Origin: Mycolicibacterium aichiense
Lineage (GTDB): Bacteria > Actinomycetota > Actinomycetes > Mycobacteriales > Mycobacteriaceae
Assembly (NCBI RefSeq): GCF_010726245.1
Contig: NZ_AP022561.1
Location: 1,984,001-2,048,000 of the forward strand
DNA: 64,000 nt
Direction: 5' to 3'
Under the pieces are notes generated by a model that saw nothing but the letters and a program-made list of their open reading frames with translations, ran no database searches and had not been told where the DNA came from. Positions 7,353 to 17,025 of the stretch are shown piece after piece (position 1 is the first letter of the stretch; the number at the start of each line of letters is the position of its first letter). Both the position numbers and the translations under genes were made by a program.

Positions 7353-8893
7353 CGTGGCACGTCCTCGGCGACTTCCCGTGCGCCGGCCGCGCTGTCGAGT
7401 TCGGCATCGATGGAACGCAATTCGGGCATCTTCAGTCCGTCGCGACCGCGGGTGCTCAACAGGTAACCCAGGTAGACCGCACCGATCGCCACCATCACCA
7501 GGACATAGAGCCACGGCTGCCGGAACGAGGCGTCGCGGAACAACGACAGCGCGAACACCAGCCACGCGACCGCCACGACGATGATCGGGATCTCCCACCG
7601 GCCGAGGCTGAAGGCATCGCTCTGCGGCAGCTGACGCCGCTTGGCGATATAGAGCGCCACGGTGATGGTGTAGATGACCGCCGGCAGTAGGGTCGCCGCG
7701 GAGAACAGGATGAACAGCGCGTCGGTACTGGTGGAGAAGATGCCGAGGATCACCGCCGAGATGGTGGTCATCGCGATGGTGGCGTTCAACGGGGTCTTGG
7801 TGCGGGGAGACACCTTGTGCAGGGCCTGCCATCCCGGGAAGCGCTGATCACGCGACATCGCCCAGGTCAGGCGCACACCGCTCATCACGATCACCAGCCC
7901 GCAGGCGAAGATCGCGATCGCGACCAGGATCAGCAGGGCGGTGCCGACGAATGAGCCGAGGATGTCGCGGATGACGTCGGCGATCGGAGTTCCCGACTCG
8001 GCCAGAGTCGTCGGATCGTTGACGGCGGCGGTCACCACCAGCAGGAACAGGAAGCCCAGCACGCCGGAGGCCAACACGGCCTGCCACATCGCCCGTGGCA
8101 CAACAACTTCCGGCCGTTTGGTCTCCTCGGCCAGGTTGGCGGCTGATTCGAAGCCGACAATGGTGAACGCGCCGAGAAGGAAGCCCAGCATCCAGGGGCC
8201 GGCGGCGGTCGCGGTGCCGAAGTTCCAGTAACCCTCGGCCGGGATGTCGCCGCGGGAGAACAAGTTGCCCGCCGACAGTTTGTGGGTGATGACACCCACG
8301 ATGAACAGCAGGACGACCAGCGCCACCATGCCGATCAGTTCAGCACTGACCGCGAAGTTGTTCACCCGTTCGGTCCACTTGGTCGAGACCGCGACCAGGA
8401 GACCCTGCAACAGCAGGACGGCGGCGGTGATCAAGAACGACGTCAACGCCGTGCCGGTGAAGTCGAACAACGCCGGAACCACGGTCGCGGCGACGGTGTA
8501 GTCGACCGCGACGGCCACGATGGCCAGGAAGGTGAACGAGATCCAGCCGGTGATCCACCCCAGGATGGGGTTGGCCAGCCGCGACACCCATTGGTAGGCG
8601 TAACCGGTCACCGGAATCCGGGCGGCCAGCGCACCGAGCAGCAGGGCGACCGCCAGCTGGCCGACGATCACGATGGGCCAGGTCCAGATGCCCAGTGGGC
8701 CGGAACTTTTCAGCACGCTGCCGTAGGTGGTGAAGATGCCGGTGGCAATCGAGACGAAGGCGAATGCCACTGCAAAGGAGGCGAATCGCCCGGTGGAGCG
8801 CTCGAGGGTGTCGGTATAGGTGCCCTCGGGAATGACCTGCGAGATGCCCTGGGAAACGATTCGCCCGGGTGGCGGTGTGGAAGAATGCGTCAC
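7349..8893 (-). CDS. APC-superfamily permease
   Basis: A 514-residue polytopic membrane protein with about 12-14 hydrophobic helices and no signal peptide. APC-type landmarks include AFTIVGFESAANLAEETKRP and SGVRLTWAMSRDQRFPGW. APC carriers usually import amino acids or amines by cation symport. The operon suggests that it supplies the substrate of the kinase, which would be unusual for glycerol itself. The start is GTG 8893 (VTHSSTPPPGR), which has an AGAAAG ribosome-binding site; a 27-codon upstream extension looks non-coding. It overlaps the kinase start by 4 bp. Confidence 0.82.
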   Translation of the reverse strand: MTHSSTPPPGRIVSQGISQVIPEGTYTDTLERSTGRFASFAVAFAFVSIATGIFTTYGSVLKSSGPLGIWTWPIVIVGQLAVALLLGALAARIPVTGYAYQWVSRLANPILGWITGWISFTFLAIVAVAVDYTVAATVVPALFDFTGTALTSFLITAAVLLLQGLLVAVSTKWTERVNNFAVSAELIGMVALVVLLFIVGVITHKLSAGNLFSRGDIPAEGYWNFGTATAAGPWMLGFLLGAFTIVGFESAANLAEETKRPEVVVPRAMWQAVLASGVLGFLFLLVVTAAVNDPTTLAESGTPIADVIRDILGSFVGTALLILVAIAIFACGLVIVMSGVRLTWAMSRDQRFPGWQALHKVSPRTKTPLNATIAMTTISAVILGIFSTSTDALFILFSAATLLPAVIYTITVALYIAKRRQLPQSDAFSLGRWEIPIIVVAVAWLVFALSLFRDASFRQPWLYVLVMVAIGAVYLGYLLSTRGRDGLKMPELRSIDAELDSAAGAREVAEDVPR

Positions 8894-8988
8894 TGGATCG
8901 GTCTTTCTGACTCTGAGTGTTTCGGATATGAGGCTCGGTCCCGCGGGCGGCGCTGCAACGCCGCCCGCACCCATGTGGGGGGACCGAT

Positions 8989-9780
8989 TCAGGCAGTGGC
9001 TGCGGCCGGTGGCCGCGCTGACAAGACCACACCTCCCGTCTCGTCGAAGGCTGCCGCGACAGCCGCGTCGGTGCTCTGGTCGGTGATCAGGCCGTCGACC
9101 GCGCTGAGGTCACACACGCGGTGCGGTGCGACCTGGCCGAGCTTGGACGAGTCGGCCAGGATGTAACTCCGCGCGCTGTTGGCGATGATGGTGCGCCGGA
9201 CGTCGATCTCGTCGAGATGGAAATCGGTGAGACCCGAGCGGGCGTCGACCCCGCCGGAGCCGATCATGGCGATGTCGGGATAGATGTCGGCGAAAAAGGC
9301 TTTGGTGTGGGCGTTCGAGCAGGCCAGGTCGCCGGGGCGGACTCGGCCGCCGGCCAGCAGCACCTGGATGCCGGGACGGTCGGCCAACTCGACGGCCACC
9401 GGCAGTGACGGGGTGACGATCGTGCCGGTGAATCCGCGCGGGATCGCCCGGGCGACGGCGACCGCCGTCGTGCCGATGTCCAGGACCACGGTCTGACCGT
9501 TCTCCATCAGTCCCACAGCGACTTTCGCGATTTGAGCCTTCGCCTGATGCCGGATGACCGACCGTTCCGTGAACGACGGTTCCATCGCTCGGCGCTGGTC
9601 GACGGCGGCGGCACCGCCATGCACCCGGCGGATCACGCCACGCTCCTCCAACAGCGCGAGATCGCGGCGTACGGTCTCCGCCGAGACGCCCAGCCGGCGG
9701 ACCAGGTCATCTGTGCTGACGGCGTGGCCGGAGCTGGTGACGGCCTCCACGATTGCTTCTTGGCGCGCGACGGGCAGCAT
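8989..9780 (-). CDS. DeoR/GlpR-family transcriptional regulator
   Basis: A 263-residue regulator. The N-terminal winged helix holds the DeoR pattern (ETVRRDLALLEERGVIRRVHGGA, about residues 31-53). It is followed by a DeoRC sugar-phosphate sensor domain with DIGTTAVAVARAIP, GGRVRPGDLACSN and GSGGVDARSGLTDF. Family members sense phosphorylated sugars or polyols. It is first in the minus-strand operon, 95 bp upstream of the permease, so it most likely controls the kinase/dehydrogenase genes in response to their phosphorylated intermediate. The start is ATG 9780 (MLPVARQEAIVEA), the usual family beginning. Confidence 0.87.
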   Translation of the reverse strand: MLPVARQEAIVEAVTSSGHAVSTDDLVRRLGVSAETVRRDLALLEERGVIRRVHGGAAAVDQRRAMEPSFTERSVIRHQAKAQIAKVAVGLMENGQTVVLDIGTTAVAVARAIPRGFTGTIVTPSLPVAVELADRPGIQVLLAGGRVRPGDLACSNAHTKAFFADIYPDIAMIGSGGVDARSGLTDFHLDEIDVRRTIIANSARSYILADSSKLGQVAPHRVCDLSAVDGLITDQSTDAAVAAAFDETGGVVLSARPPAAATA

Positions 9781-9785
9781 CTCAA

Positions 9786-9812
9786 CTGACCGATTTTGTG
9801 GATTTTTGACCG
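9786..9812. promoter_or_regulatory. Candidate operator: TGACCG direct repeats upstream of the DeoR gene
   Basis: TGACCG occurs at 9787-9792 and again at 9807-9812, 20 bp apart, with GATTTT at 9792 and 9801 between. The stretch is AT-rich and sits 6-32 bp upstream of the deoR-like ATG. Two helical turns of spacing suit side-by-side repressor binding. No other evidence. Confidence 0.25.
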
Positions 9813-9956
9813 CGCATGACTGCAAGTGTGGAGTGTTGTGTGCATCACGTCAAGCCGAGCGCACGACGCAGCGAGCCGCTGTGACGACTGTGCGGTTCTA
9901 TTCGCGACGCGCCGTGGTCAGCGGATGAGACCGCACAGTCAGGGAAACGGGGGGCG

Positions 9957-11369
9957 TCAGTGCCGGCGCGACGGCGGCCAGGGCGGCTCGCCGCACAATG
10001 CCAGCAGGGCGTTCTCGATCACTTCGGGCAGAGCCGGGTGGATCCAGTACTGGCCACGGCCCATCTCCTGGCCGGGCAGCCCGAAGCTCATCGCCTGGAT
10101 CAGCGGCTGGATCAACGAGGAGGCCTGGTGCCCCATGATGTGGGCGCCCAGGATCTTGCCGCTGTCCTGCTCGACGATGATCTTGGCGAACCCGGTGTTG
10201 TCCTCCATCGCCCAGCCGTAGGCCACGTCGGAGTAGTCCTGCACCTTGACGTTGATCTTGTATCCGGCTGCACGGGCTTCGTTTTCGGTCAGCCCGACCG
10301 AGGCGATCTGAGGATCGGTGAAGACCGCCGACGGCACGAAGCGGTGATCGGAGTACATCAGCGCGTCGGTGTCGTCCCAGTCCTGCAGCAGGTTGTGCCG
10401 CACCACCCGGGCCTCGTGGTTGGCGACGTGCTTGAGCTGATAGTGCGACGACACATCGCCGAGGGCGAAAATGCCTCGCGCCGTTGTGCGTTGGTAGTCG
10501 TCGACCTTGACCAGACCGTTCTCGTCGAGCTCGACGCCGGCCAGGTGCAGGTCCATCAGGTCGCCATTCGGCGTGCGGCCGGTGGCCACCAGTACCGCGT
10601 CGGCGTGCACCTGCGATCCGTCGTCGAGTTCGACGACGGTCTGGGACCCGTCCACATGCGCCCCGGTCATGTTGCGGTGACTGCGGATCTCCCACTTCTT
10701 GCCGGCGATGTCGGTGTAGCGCTCGCAGATCGTGTCGTCGCAGTGCGACAGCATCGCGGCACCGCGGATGACGATGGTCACCCGGCTGCCCAATGCCGAG
10801 AAGACGTGCGCGAATTCGGCCGCGACGAACCCGCCGCCGATGATCACCAGATGGTCGGGTAGCTCGGGGATACGCATGATCGTGTCGCTGGTGTGGACAT
10901 CGACGCCGCAACCGGCGATCGCGTCGGGCACCATCGCCCGCGCACCCGCGGCGATCACCACCTGCGAGGCGGTGAACTCGTCACCGGCATCGGTCCGCAG
11001 CCGGTAGTCGTCGCCGTCGCGGCCGGTGAACCGGGTGTGACTGTCGTAGACCGTCACGTCCGGCGAGGAACGCCGATAGTTCTCCCCACCGGCCGCCAGC
11101 GGGTCGATCCGGCCGAACACGCGCGAGACGATGTCGGTCCAGCGCACGCCGTCGATGTGGGCGTCGACGCCGAATCGGGCGGCGTCGCGCACGGTCTGGG
11201 CCACCTCGGCGGCGTAGACGAACATCTTGGTCGGGATGCACCCCACGTTCAGGCAGGTGCCGCCGAAGACGCCCTGCTCGCAGATTGCGATCTTCTTGCC
11301 GCTGAACCGCTCGTCGAGGATCGTATTGCCCGAACCTGTCCCGATGATCGCAATATCGAAGTGCTCCAA
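9957..11369 (-). CDS. mtr: Mycothione reductase
   Basis: A 470-residue flavoprotein disulfide reductase that regenerates mycothiol from mycothione with NADPH in the cytosol. It shows the FAD-binding IIGTGSGNTILDERF, the redox-active GGTCLNVGCIPTKM (Cys-x4-Cys, about residues 35-48), the NADPH fold IIGGGFVAAEFAHVFSALG and the C-terminal catalytic His-Glu of QYWIHPALPEVIENAL. Closely resembles M. tuberculosis Mtr (Rv2855). I start at TTG 11369 (EHFDIAIIG), 6 nt after AAGGGG and matching the short Mtr N-terminus; TTG 11372 is adjacent. It follows the hydrolase gene by 10 bp. Confidence 0.95.
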   Translation of the reverse strand: MEHFDIAIIGTGSGNTILDERFSGKKIAICEQGVFGGTCLNVGCIPTKMFVYAAEVAQTVRDAARFGVDAHIDGVRWTDIVSRVFGRIDPLAAGGENYRRSSPDVTVYDSHTRFTGRDGDDYRLRTDAGDEFTASQVVIAAGARAMVPDAIAGCGVDVHTSDTIMRIPELPDHLVIIGGGFVAAEFAHVFSALGSRVTIVIRGAAMLSHCDDTICERYTDIAGKKWEIRSHRNMTGAHVDGSQTVVELDDGSQVHADAVLVATGRTPNGDLMDLHLAGVELDENGLVKVDDYQRTTARGIFALGDVSSHYQLKHVANHEARVVRHNLLQDWDDTDALMYSDHRFVPSAVFTDPQIASVGLTENEARAAGYKINVKVQDYSDVAYGWAMEDNTGFAKIIVEQDSGKILGAHIMGHQASSLIQPLIQAMSFGLPGQEMGRGQYWIHPALPEVIENALLALCGEPPWPPSRRH

Positions 11370-11379
11370 CAACTTCCCC

Positions 11380-12399
11380 TTATCCCTGACCTGCGGCCGA
11401 CGCGGCGGTGTGGTGTGCGAGATAGAAATCCAGCCAGCCCGACAGCTCGTCGTAGGCTTCGGCGCGGGGCTCGGCCAACGACAAGAACACGTCGTGCTTG
11501 GCGTCGCGGATCGGCACCACTGTCGTACGGTTCCCGATACAGCCCGCCCAGCGCGCGATCTGCCTGACGTCGAGCACCGCGTCGCCCCGCTGCATAGCTG
11601 CCGCGTCCGCGCTCTCGGTGACGCTGTGATCAGAACGCAAGATCAGGTTCGGCACGCCGACGTCCAGACCGCGGTGCAGCGTGGCGTGCCCGCGGCGGAT
11701 CGCGTGGATCCAGCCGAACGTCACCGGGAAGCCGCCCAGCGGCTTCCACTGAAGGTTGTAGTCGAACTCACCGTGGTAGTCGCGGTGCAGCGTCAGCCCG
11801 TAGCCGCCCTTGCTGGTGCCGCGCACCACCCGCGTCTTGCGAACCCGCGACATCGCACCGATCGCCGTCGAGGTCAGCCGCGTGCGCAGGATCGCGGGCC
11901 CGTGCAGGTCCAGCCACGGGCTGTTGAGCACGAGGCCGCCGACGGACAGCGCCGCGGTCGCGGAACGCCGCCGCACCCGGTTGAGCCACAACGACACGAT
12001 CAGGCCGCCGGCCGAGTGGCCGTAGACCAGGATCGTCGTGCCGGGATTCTCGGTCGCGATCACCGCCACCGCCCGCTCCAACTCACGGTCGTAACGGGCC
12101 AGGTCGGTGGTGAAGTGCGGGGTCTGACCGTCACGCCAGGACCGCCCGCACTTGTGTTGGTCGAGGGCGTAGAACCGGAACCCGGCGCCGGTGAAGTGGT
12201 CGGCCAGGTCGGTGTTGAAGAAATAGTCGGTGAATCCGTGCACCGCCAGCACGGTGTGGGGGGCGGCTTTGGCGTCCGCCCGGCGCACCAGAGTGGCGAA
12301 CAGATCGCCCTCACCGTCGGGGTCCGGGCCCAGCGCCATCGTGGCCTGTTGGTAGCCGGAAAGGACGTCGTCAACCCATTCGGCCTGCCGTGGCGTCAC
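11380..12399 (-). CDS. Alpha/beta hydrolase of the serine aminopeptidase/lysophospholipase type
   Basis: A 339-residue hydrolase with VHGFTDYFFNTDLADHF, a nucleophile elbow GHSAGG, an acid in NLILRSDHSVTESAD and a late catalytic His in RDAKHDVFLSLAEP. These form a Ser-Asp-His triad. The substrate is unknown; relatives hydrolyse monoglycerides or lysophospholipids. It resembles Rv2854, which also sits beside mtr. GTG 12399 is taken as the start because it lies 7 nt after a TAGGGT -10, making the message leaderless; a TTG at 12423 lies upstream of that promoter. Confidence 0.85.
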   Translation of the reverse strand: MTPRQAEWVDDVLSGYQQATMALGPDPDGEGDLFATLVRRADAKAAPHTVLAVHGFTDYFFNTDLADHFTGAGFRFYALDQHKCGRSWRDGQTPHFTTDLARYDRELERAVAVIATENPGTTILVYGHSAGGLIVSLWLNRVRRRSATAALSVGGLVLNSPWLDLHGPAILRTRLTSTAIGAMSRVRKTRVVRGTSKGGYGLTLHRDYHGEFDYNLQWKPLGGFPVTFGWIHAIRRGHATLHRGLDVGVPNLILRSDHSVTESADAAAMQRGDAVLDVRQIARWAGCIGNRTTVVPIRDAKHDVFLSLAEPRAEAYDELSGWLDFYLAHHTAASAAGQG

Positions 12400-12406
12400 A
12401 GCCCCT

Positions 12407-12412
12407 ACCCTA
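12407..12412 (-). promoter_or_regulatory. -10 hexamer TAGGGT, leaderless promoter of the hydrolase-mtr operon
   Basis: On the minus strand TAGGGT is followed by AGGGGCT and GTG 12399. The same hexamer and spacing precede both efpA-type genes. Confidence 0.55.
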
Positions 12413-12521
12413 GCTGTGAGCAATGCGGGGTGTGGTGCTGGCGACTCTCGCGAATAAGTCGGTGTCGGGCGGGATAACCTGACTGTCTATACAGCTGTCA
12501 CAAGTAAAGGACGACGATCCG

Positions 12522-14093
12522 GTGTCAGATACCACCAAGACCGATGTCGTACTGGTCGGTGCGGGAATCATGAGCGCGACGCTGGGCGCCCTGCTGCGGC
12601 TCGTCCAGCCGGACTGGTCGATCACGCTGGTCGAACGCCTCGACGCCGCGGCCGCCGAGAGCTCCGATCCGTGGAACAACGCGGGCACCGGGCACTCCGC
12701 GCTGTGCGAACTGAACTACACGCCGGAAAAGGCCGACGGCACCATCGACATCGCCAAGGCCATCACCGTCAACGAGCAGTTCCAGGTCACTCGCCAGTTC
12801 TGGAGCTACGCCCACGAGAACGGCATCCTGCCCGACGTCCGTAGCTTCTTGAACCCCATCCCGCACGTCAGCTTCGTGCAGGGGGCCGAGCACGTCGACT
12901 ACCTCCGGCGTCGCCGCGAGACCCTGGTGCGCAACCCGTTGTTCGCCACGATGGAGTTCATCGACGACCGTGACGAGTTCGCCCGCCGGCTGCCGTTGAT
13001 GGCCAAGGGCCGCGATTTCTCCGAGCCGGTCGGCCTCAACTGGACGCAGGACGGCACCGACGTGGACTTCGGTTCGCTGACCCGTCAGCTGCTCTCCTTC
13101 GGCACCGAGCGTGGGATGAGCACACTGTTCGGCCACGACGTCCTCGATCTGCACAAGGAGTCCGGCGGCGGCTGGACGGTCAAGATCCACAACCGGCGGA
13201 CCGGGCAGAAGCGCAAGCTGTCGGCGAAGTTCGTGTTCGTCGGAGCCGGCGGAGGCGCGCTGCCGCTGCTGCAGAAGGCCGGCATCCCCGAGGCCAAGGG
13301 CTTCGGTGGCTTCCCGGTCAGCGGCCAGTGGCTGCGCACCGGCGACCCGGAACTGGCCGCCGCGCACCAGGCCAAGGTCTACGGACTGCCCCCGCTGGGT
13401 GCGCCGCCGATGTCGGTGCCGCACTTGGACACCCGCGTGATCAACGGGCGTTCGTGGCTGCTGTTCGGCCCGTTCGCCGGGTGGTCGCCGAAGTTCCTCA
13501 AGGAAGGCAAGGTCACCGACCTGCCGCTGTCGGTGAAGCCCAACAACCTCGCCTCGATGATCGGCGTCGGGCTCACCGAGATGGGCCTGCTGAAGTACCT
13601 GATCGGCCAGCTGGCCCTCAGCGAGGCCGACCGGGTGGACAATCTCCGCGAATTCGCGCCCACCGCAAGGGATTCCGACTGGGAGCTGGATATCGCCGGC
13701 CAGCGGGTTCAGGTCATCCGCCGCGACTCGAAGAAGCTCGGTGTCCTCGAGTTCGGCACCACGGTGCTGGCCGCGGCCGACGGCTCGATTGCCGGCCTGC
13801 TCGGTGCCTCGCCGGGCGCCTCCACCGCGGTCCCGGCGATGATCGAGGTTCTCGAACGGTGCTTCGCCGACCACTACCAGGGCTGGCTGCCCAAGCTCAA
13901 GGAGATGGTCCCGTCGCTGGGCGTCAAGCTGTCGGAGAATCCGGACCTGTTCGGCGAGGTGTGGGCGCACGGCACCAAGGTGCTCGGGTTGGAGAGCGGA
14001 ACCCACGCCGGCCACGCCGCGCGGGCCGCCGGCCCCGACAGCACGCCGGTCGCGTCGGATTCCGGTGACCCGGAACCTGCGGGAGTGGTGTGA
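12522..14093 (+). CDS. mqo: Malate:quinone oxidoreductase
   Basis: A 523-residue membrane-associated FAD enzyme that oxidises malate to oxaloacetate and reduces menaquinone, serving the TCA cycle and respiratory chain. The sequence shows [19 protein letters not shown], the family block [17 protein letters not shown] (about residues 50-66), [19 protein letters not shown] and a C-terminal [17 protein letters not shown]. The GTG start follows an AAAGGA site by about 10 nt. It is the first gene of a run coupled to the GNAT gene by a GTGA overlap, and is transcribed away from the hydrolase. Confidence 0.96.
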   Translation: MSDTTKTDVVLVGAGIMSATLGALLRLVQPDWSITLVERLDAAAAESSDPWNNAGTGHSALCELNYTPEKADGTIDIAKAITVNEQFQVTRQFWSYAHENGILPDVRSFLNPIPHVSFVQGAEHVDYLRRRRETLVRNPLFATMEFIDDRDEFARRLPLMAKGRDFSEPVGLNWTQDGTDVDFGSLTRQLLSFGTERGMSTLFGHDVLDLHKESGGGWTVKIHNRRTGQKRKLSAKFVFVGAGGGALPLLQKAGIPEAKGFGGFPVSGQWLRTGDPELAAAHQAKVYGLPPLGAPPMSVPHLDTRVINGRSWLLFGPFAGWSPKFLKEGKVTDLPLSVKPNNLASMIGVGLTEMGLLKYLIGQLALSEADRVDNLREFAPTARDSDWELDIAGQRVQVIRRDSKKLGVLEFGTTVLAAADGSIAGLLGASPGASTAVPAMIEVLERCFADHYQGWLPKLKEMVPSLGVKLSENPDLFGEVWAHGTKVLGLESGTHAGHAARAAGPDSTPVASDSGDPEPAGVV

Positions 14094-14563
14094 CGGTCGC
14101 CTTGCGTCGCTCCTGGGCCAAGGACCTCGACGCGGCGACCCTCTATGAGCTGTTGAAGCTCAGGGTCGAGGTGTTCGTCGTCGAACAGGCTTGTCCCTAC
14201 CCGGAACTCGACGGCCGCGACCTGCTTGCCGAGACCCGGCATTTCTGGCTGGAGCAACCCGACGGCACGGTGATCGCGACGCTGCGCTTGATGGAAGAGC
14301 ACGCCGGGGGAGAGAAGGCATTCCGCATCGGCCGGGTGTGCACACAGCGGGTGGCCCGCGGTCAGGGCCACACCACCCGGCTGATGCAGGCCGCGCTGGC
14401 TGATGTCGGCGATCACGCCTGCCGGATCAACGCCCAGACCTACCTGGTCGACATGTACGGCAACCACGGGTTCGTGGTCGACGGTGCCGAATTCGTCGAA
14501 GACGGCATCCCGCACGTTCCGATGTTGCGCCCGGCCGCACCGATTTTGACCGAGAAGCCGTGA
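14090..14563 (+). CDS. GNAT-family N-acetyltransferase, ElaA-like
   Basis: A 157-residue protein with the ElaA-type start [27 protein letters not shown] and the acetyl-CoA-binding region [21 protein letters not shown] (R/Q-x-x-G-x-G/A). The acyl acceptor is unknown. It overlaps mqo upstream (GTGA) and the chelatase-like gene downstream (GTGA), so it is translated with them. Corresponds in position to Rv2851c. Confidence 0.85.
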   Translation: MTVALRRSWAKDLDAATLYELLKLRVEVFVVEQACPYPELDGRDLLAETRHFWLEQPDGTVIATLRLMEEHAGGEKAFRIGRVCTQRVARGQGHTTRLMQAALADVGDHACRINAQTYLVDMYGNHGFVVDGAEFVEDGIPHVPMLRPAAPILTEKP

Positions 14564-16377
14564 GCGCGCCCGCTTTTCCGTTCAGTGCGATCGTCGGGCA
14601 CGACCAGCTGCGCCTGGCGCTGATCCTGTGTTCGGTCCGCCCCGAGATCGGCGGGGTACTGATCCGCGGCGAGAAGGGCACCGCCAAGTCCACGGCGGTG
14701 CGCGCGCTGGCCGCGATCCTGGCCGAGGTGGATACCGGTGCCCGGCTCGTCGAGTTGCCGATCGGGGCGACCGAGGACCGGGTGGTCGGGTCGCTGGACC
14801 TGCAGAAGGTGCTTCGCGACGGCGAGCATGCCTTCTCGCCGGGCCTCCTGGCCCGCGCCCACGGCGGCGTCCTCTACGTCGACGAGGTCAACCTGCTGCA
14901 CGACCACCTCGTCGACATCATGCTCGACGCCGCAGCGATGGGCCGCGTGCACATCGAACGTGACGGCATCTCCCATTCTCACGAGTCGCGTTTCGTGCTC
15001 ATCGGAACCATGAATCCCGAAGAGGGCGAACTGCGTCCGCAACTCCTGGACCGGTTCGGGTTGACCGTCGACGTGCACGCCTCCCGCGATGTCGCGGTGC
15101 GCAGCGAGGTGATCCGCCAGCGGCTGGCCTACGAGGCCGATCCCGCCGGATTCGCCACCCTGCACGCGGGCGCGGACAGCGAGTTGGCCGCCCGGATCGC
15201 GGCCGCGCGAGCACGGGTGTCCGCGGTGGTGTTGCCCGATGCCGAACTGAACCGGATCGCGGCGCTGTGCGCCGCCTTCGACGTCGACGGCATGCGCGCC
15301 GACCTGGTGGTGGCACGCACCGCGGTGGCGCACGCGGCGTGGCGCGGTGCTCAGGCGGTGACGAGTGAGGACATTCGGGTGGCCGCCGAGCTGGCGTTGC
15401 CGCACCGCCGTCGCCGAGACCCGTTCGACGACCCGGGCCTGGATCCGGCCCAGCTCGACGAAGCGTTGGCCGCCACCGACCCCAGTCCCGAGCCGGAGTC
15501 CGAACCGGATCCGCCCGGTGGCGGGCAATCCGTCGATGGATCGTCGCAATCGTCTGCACCGCAAGGTAATTCCTCGTCGGCTCCCCGCCCGGCTGCACCG
15601 CCCGCTGCGACGTTTCGGACCCGGGCGCTGACCGTGCCCGGTGTGGGGGAGGGCAACCCGGGTAGGCGCTCGCGGGCCCGTAACCGCTCCGGAGCCGTCG
15701 TCACCGCTACCGATGCTCCCGAGCAGGGGCACGGCCTGCACCTGTTCGCCACCGTGCTGACCGCCGCGGGCAACCGCCGGCTGCGTCCGCAACCCGAGGA
15801 CATCCGCCGCGCGATCCGGGTCGGCCGGGAAGGCAACCTGGTGATCTTCGTCGTCGACGCCTCCGGGTCGATGGCGGCGCGGGACCGGATGTCGGCAGTG
15901 TCGGGTGCGGCGCTGTCGCTGCTGCGGGACGCCTACCAACGCCGAGACAAGGTCGCCGTCATCACCTTCCGGCAGGACGGCGCACGGGAACTATTGCCGC
16001 CGACGACGTCGGCGCACATCGCCTCGCGGCGGCTGACCCGGTTCGACACCGGCGGCACCACGCCGCTGGCACAAGGACTGCTGGCAGCGCGTGACGTCGT
16101 GGTCCGTGAACGAGTGCGGGACCGCACCCGGCGCCCGCTGGTGGTTGTCCTGACCGATGGCCGGGCCACCGGCGGTCCGGATCCGTTGGGGCGCAGCCGT
16201 TCCGCGGCCCGCCGGCTGGTCGCCGAGGGTGCGGCGGCAGTGGTGGTGGACTGCGAGACGTCCTATGTCCGGCTGGGCTTGGCCGCCGATCTGGCCGAGC
16301 ATCTGGAAGCCCCCCTGCTGCAACTGGAGCAGCTGCGCGCAGACTATCTCGCACAGGCCGTGCGCGGGGCCGCGTAA
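14560..16377 (+). CDS. Magnesium/cobalt chelatase-type fused AAA+ and von Willebrand A protein
   Basis: A 605-residue fusion of ChlI-like and ChlD-like parts. The AAA+ region has Walker A GEKGTAKS (about residues 37-44), Walker [13 protein letters not shown] and [21 protein letters not shown] Pro/Ser-rich linker covers about residues 300-380. A C-terminal vWA domain has the MIDAS motif DASGS and LTDGRATG. Such proteins act as the ATP-driven motor of metal chelatases. It is immediately followed by cobO and cobB, so it may serve cobalt insertion with CobN (encoded elsewhere) in place of CobS/CobT; that link is inferred. Similar to Rv2850c. Confidence 0.87.
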   Translation: MSAPAFPFSAIVGHDQLRLALILCSVRPEIGGVLIRGEKGTAKSTAVRALAAILAEVDTGARLVELPIGATEDRVVGSLDLQKVLRDGEHAFSPGLLARAHGGVLYVDEVNLLHDHLVDIMLDAAAMGRVHIERDGISHSHESRFVLIGTMNPEEGELRPQLLDRFGLTVDVHASRDVAVRSEVIRQRLAYEADPAGFATLHAGADSELAARIAAARARVSAVVLPDAELNRIAALCAAFDVDGMRADLVVARTAVAHAAWRGAQAVTSEDIRVAAELALPHRRRRDPFDDPGLDPAQLDEALAATDPSPEPESEPDPPGGGQSVDGSSQSSAPQGNSSSAPRPAAPPAATFRTRALTVPGVGEGNPGRRSRARNRSGAVVTATDAPEQGHGLHLFATVLTAAGNRRLRPQPEDIRRAIRVGREGNLVIFVVDASGSMAARDRMSAVSGAALSLLRDAYQRRDKVAVITFRQDGARELLPPTTSAHIASRRLTRFDTGGTTPLAQGLLAARDVVVRERVRDRTRRPLVVVLTDGRATGGPDPLGRSRSAARRLVAEGAAAVVVDCETSYVRLGLAADLAEHLEAPLLQLEQLRADYLAQAVRGAA

Positions 16378-16410
16378 AACCCGCGTCAGCGTTCGGAAAG
16401 GTTCACGTCC

Positions 16411-17025
16411 ATGCCGCAGGGTCAGCCGCTCACCGTGCCGAACGACGGGCTGACCACCCGGGCCCGCCGCAACACCCCGGTGCTGGCCGTGCACACCGGG
16501 CCCGGCAAAGGGAAATCCACCGCGGCGTTCGGAATGGCGTTGCGCGCGTGGAACGCCGGGATGAGCGTGGCGGTCTTCCAATTCGTCAAGAGTGCCAAAT
16601 GGAAGGTCGGCGAGGAGTCGGCGTTCACCGCTCTGGGCCGGCTGCACGACGAGCAGGGCCTCGGCGGAGCGGTGGAATGGCACAAGATGGGCTCGGGCTG
16701 GTCCTGGACTCGGAAAGCCGGCTCCGCTGACGATCACGCCGGCGCTGCCGCCGAAGGGTGGACCGAGATCGCCGGGCGCCTCGCTGAACAGCGACACGAC
16801 TTCTACGTCCTCGACGAGTTCACCTACCCGCTCAAGTGGGGCTGGGTCGACGTCGACGATGTGGTCGAGACGCTGCTGAACAGGCCCGGCGGCCAACACG
16901 TCGTGATCACCGGTCGTGATGCGCCGCAACGCCTTGTCGACGCAGCCGACCTGGTCACCGAGATGGCCAAGCTCAAACACCCGATGGACGCCGGCCGCAA
17001 GGGCCAGCGCGGTATTGAATGGTAG
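16411..17025 (+). CDS. cobO: Cob(I)yrinic acid a,c-diamide adenosyltransferase CobO
   Basis: A 204-residue CobA/CobO/BtuR-type ATP:corrinoid adenosyltransferase that attaches the 5'-deoxyadenosyl ligand. The P-loop is HTGPGKGKSTAAFGMALRAW (about residues 27-46), followed by FQFVKSAKWKVGEE, the acid motif VLDEFTYPLKWGW and TGRDAPQRLVDAADLVTEM. An AAAGG ribosome-binding site precedes ATG 16411. It is 33 bp after the chelatase-like gene and overlaps cobB by 7 bp. Confidence 0.95.
   Translation: MPQGQPLTVPNDGLTTRARRNTPVLAVHTGPGKGKSTAAFGMALRAWNAGMSVAVFQFVKSAKWKVGEESAFTALGRLHDEQGLGGAVEWHKMGSGWSWTRKAGSADDHAGAAAEGWTEIAGRLAEQRHDFYVLDEFTYPLKWGWVDVDDVVETLLNRPGGQHVVITGRDAPQRLVDAADLVTEMAKLKHPMDAGRKGQRGIEW

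Noticed and set aside
7353..7832. 160-codon N-terminal extension of the FGGY kinase
   Set aside because: Lies over the permease in another frame; the kinase fold begins at ATG 7352, which overlaps the permease stop.
12525..14015. 496-codon open frame antisense to mqo
   Set aside because: Shadow of a well-conserved gene; composition unlike a protein.
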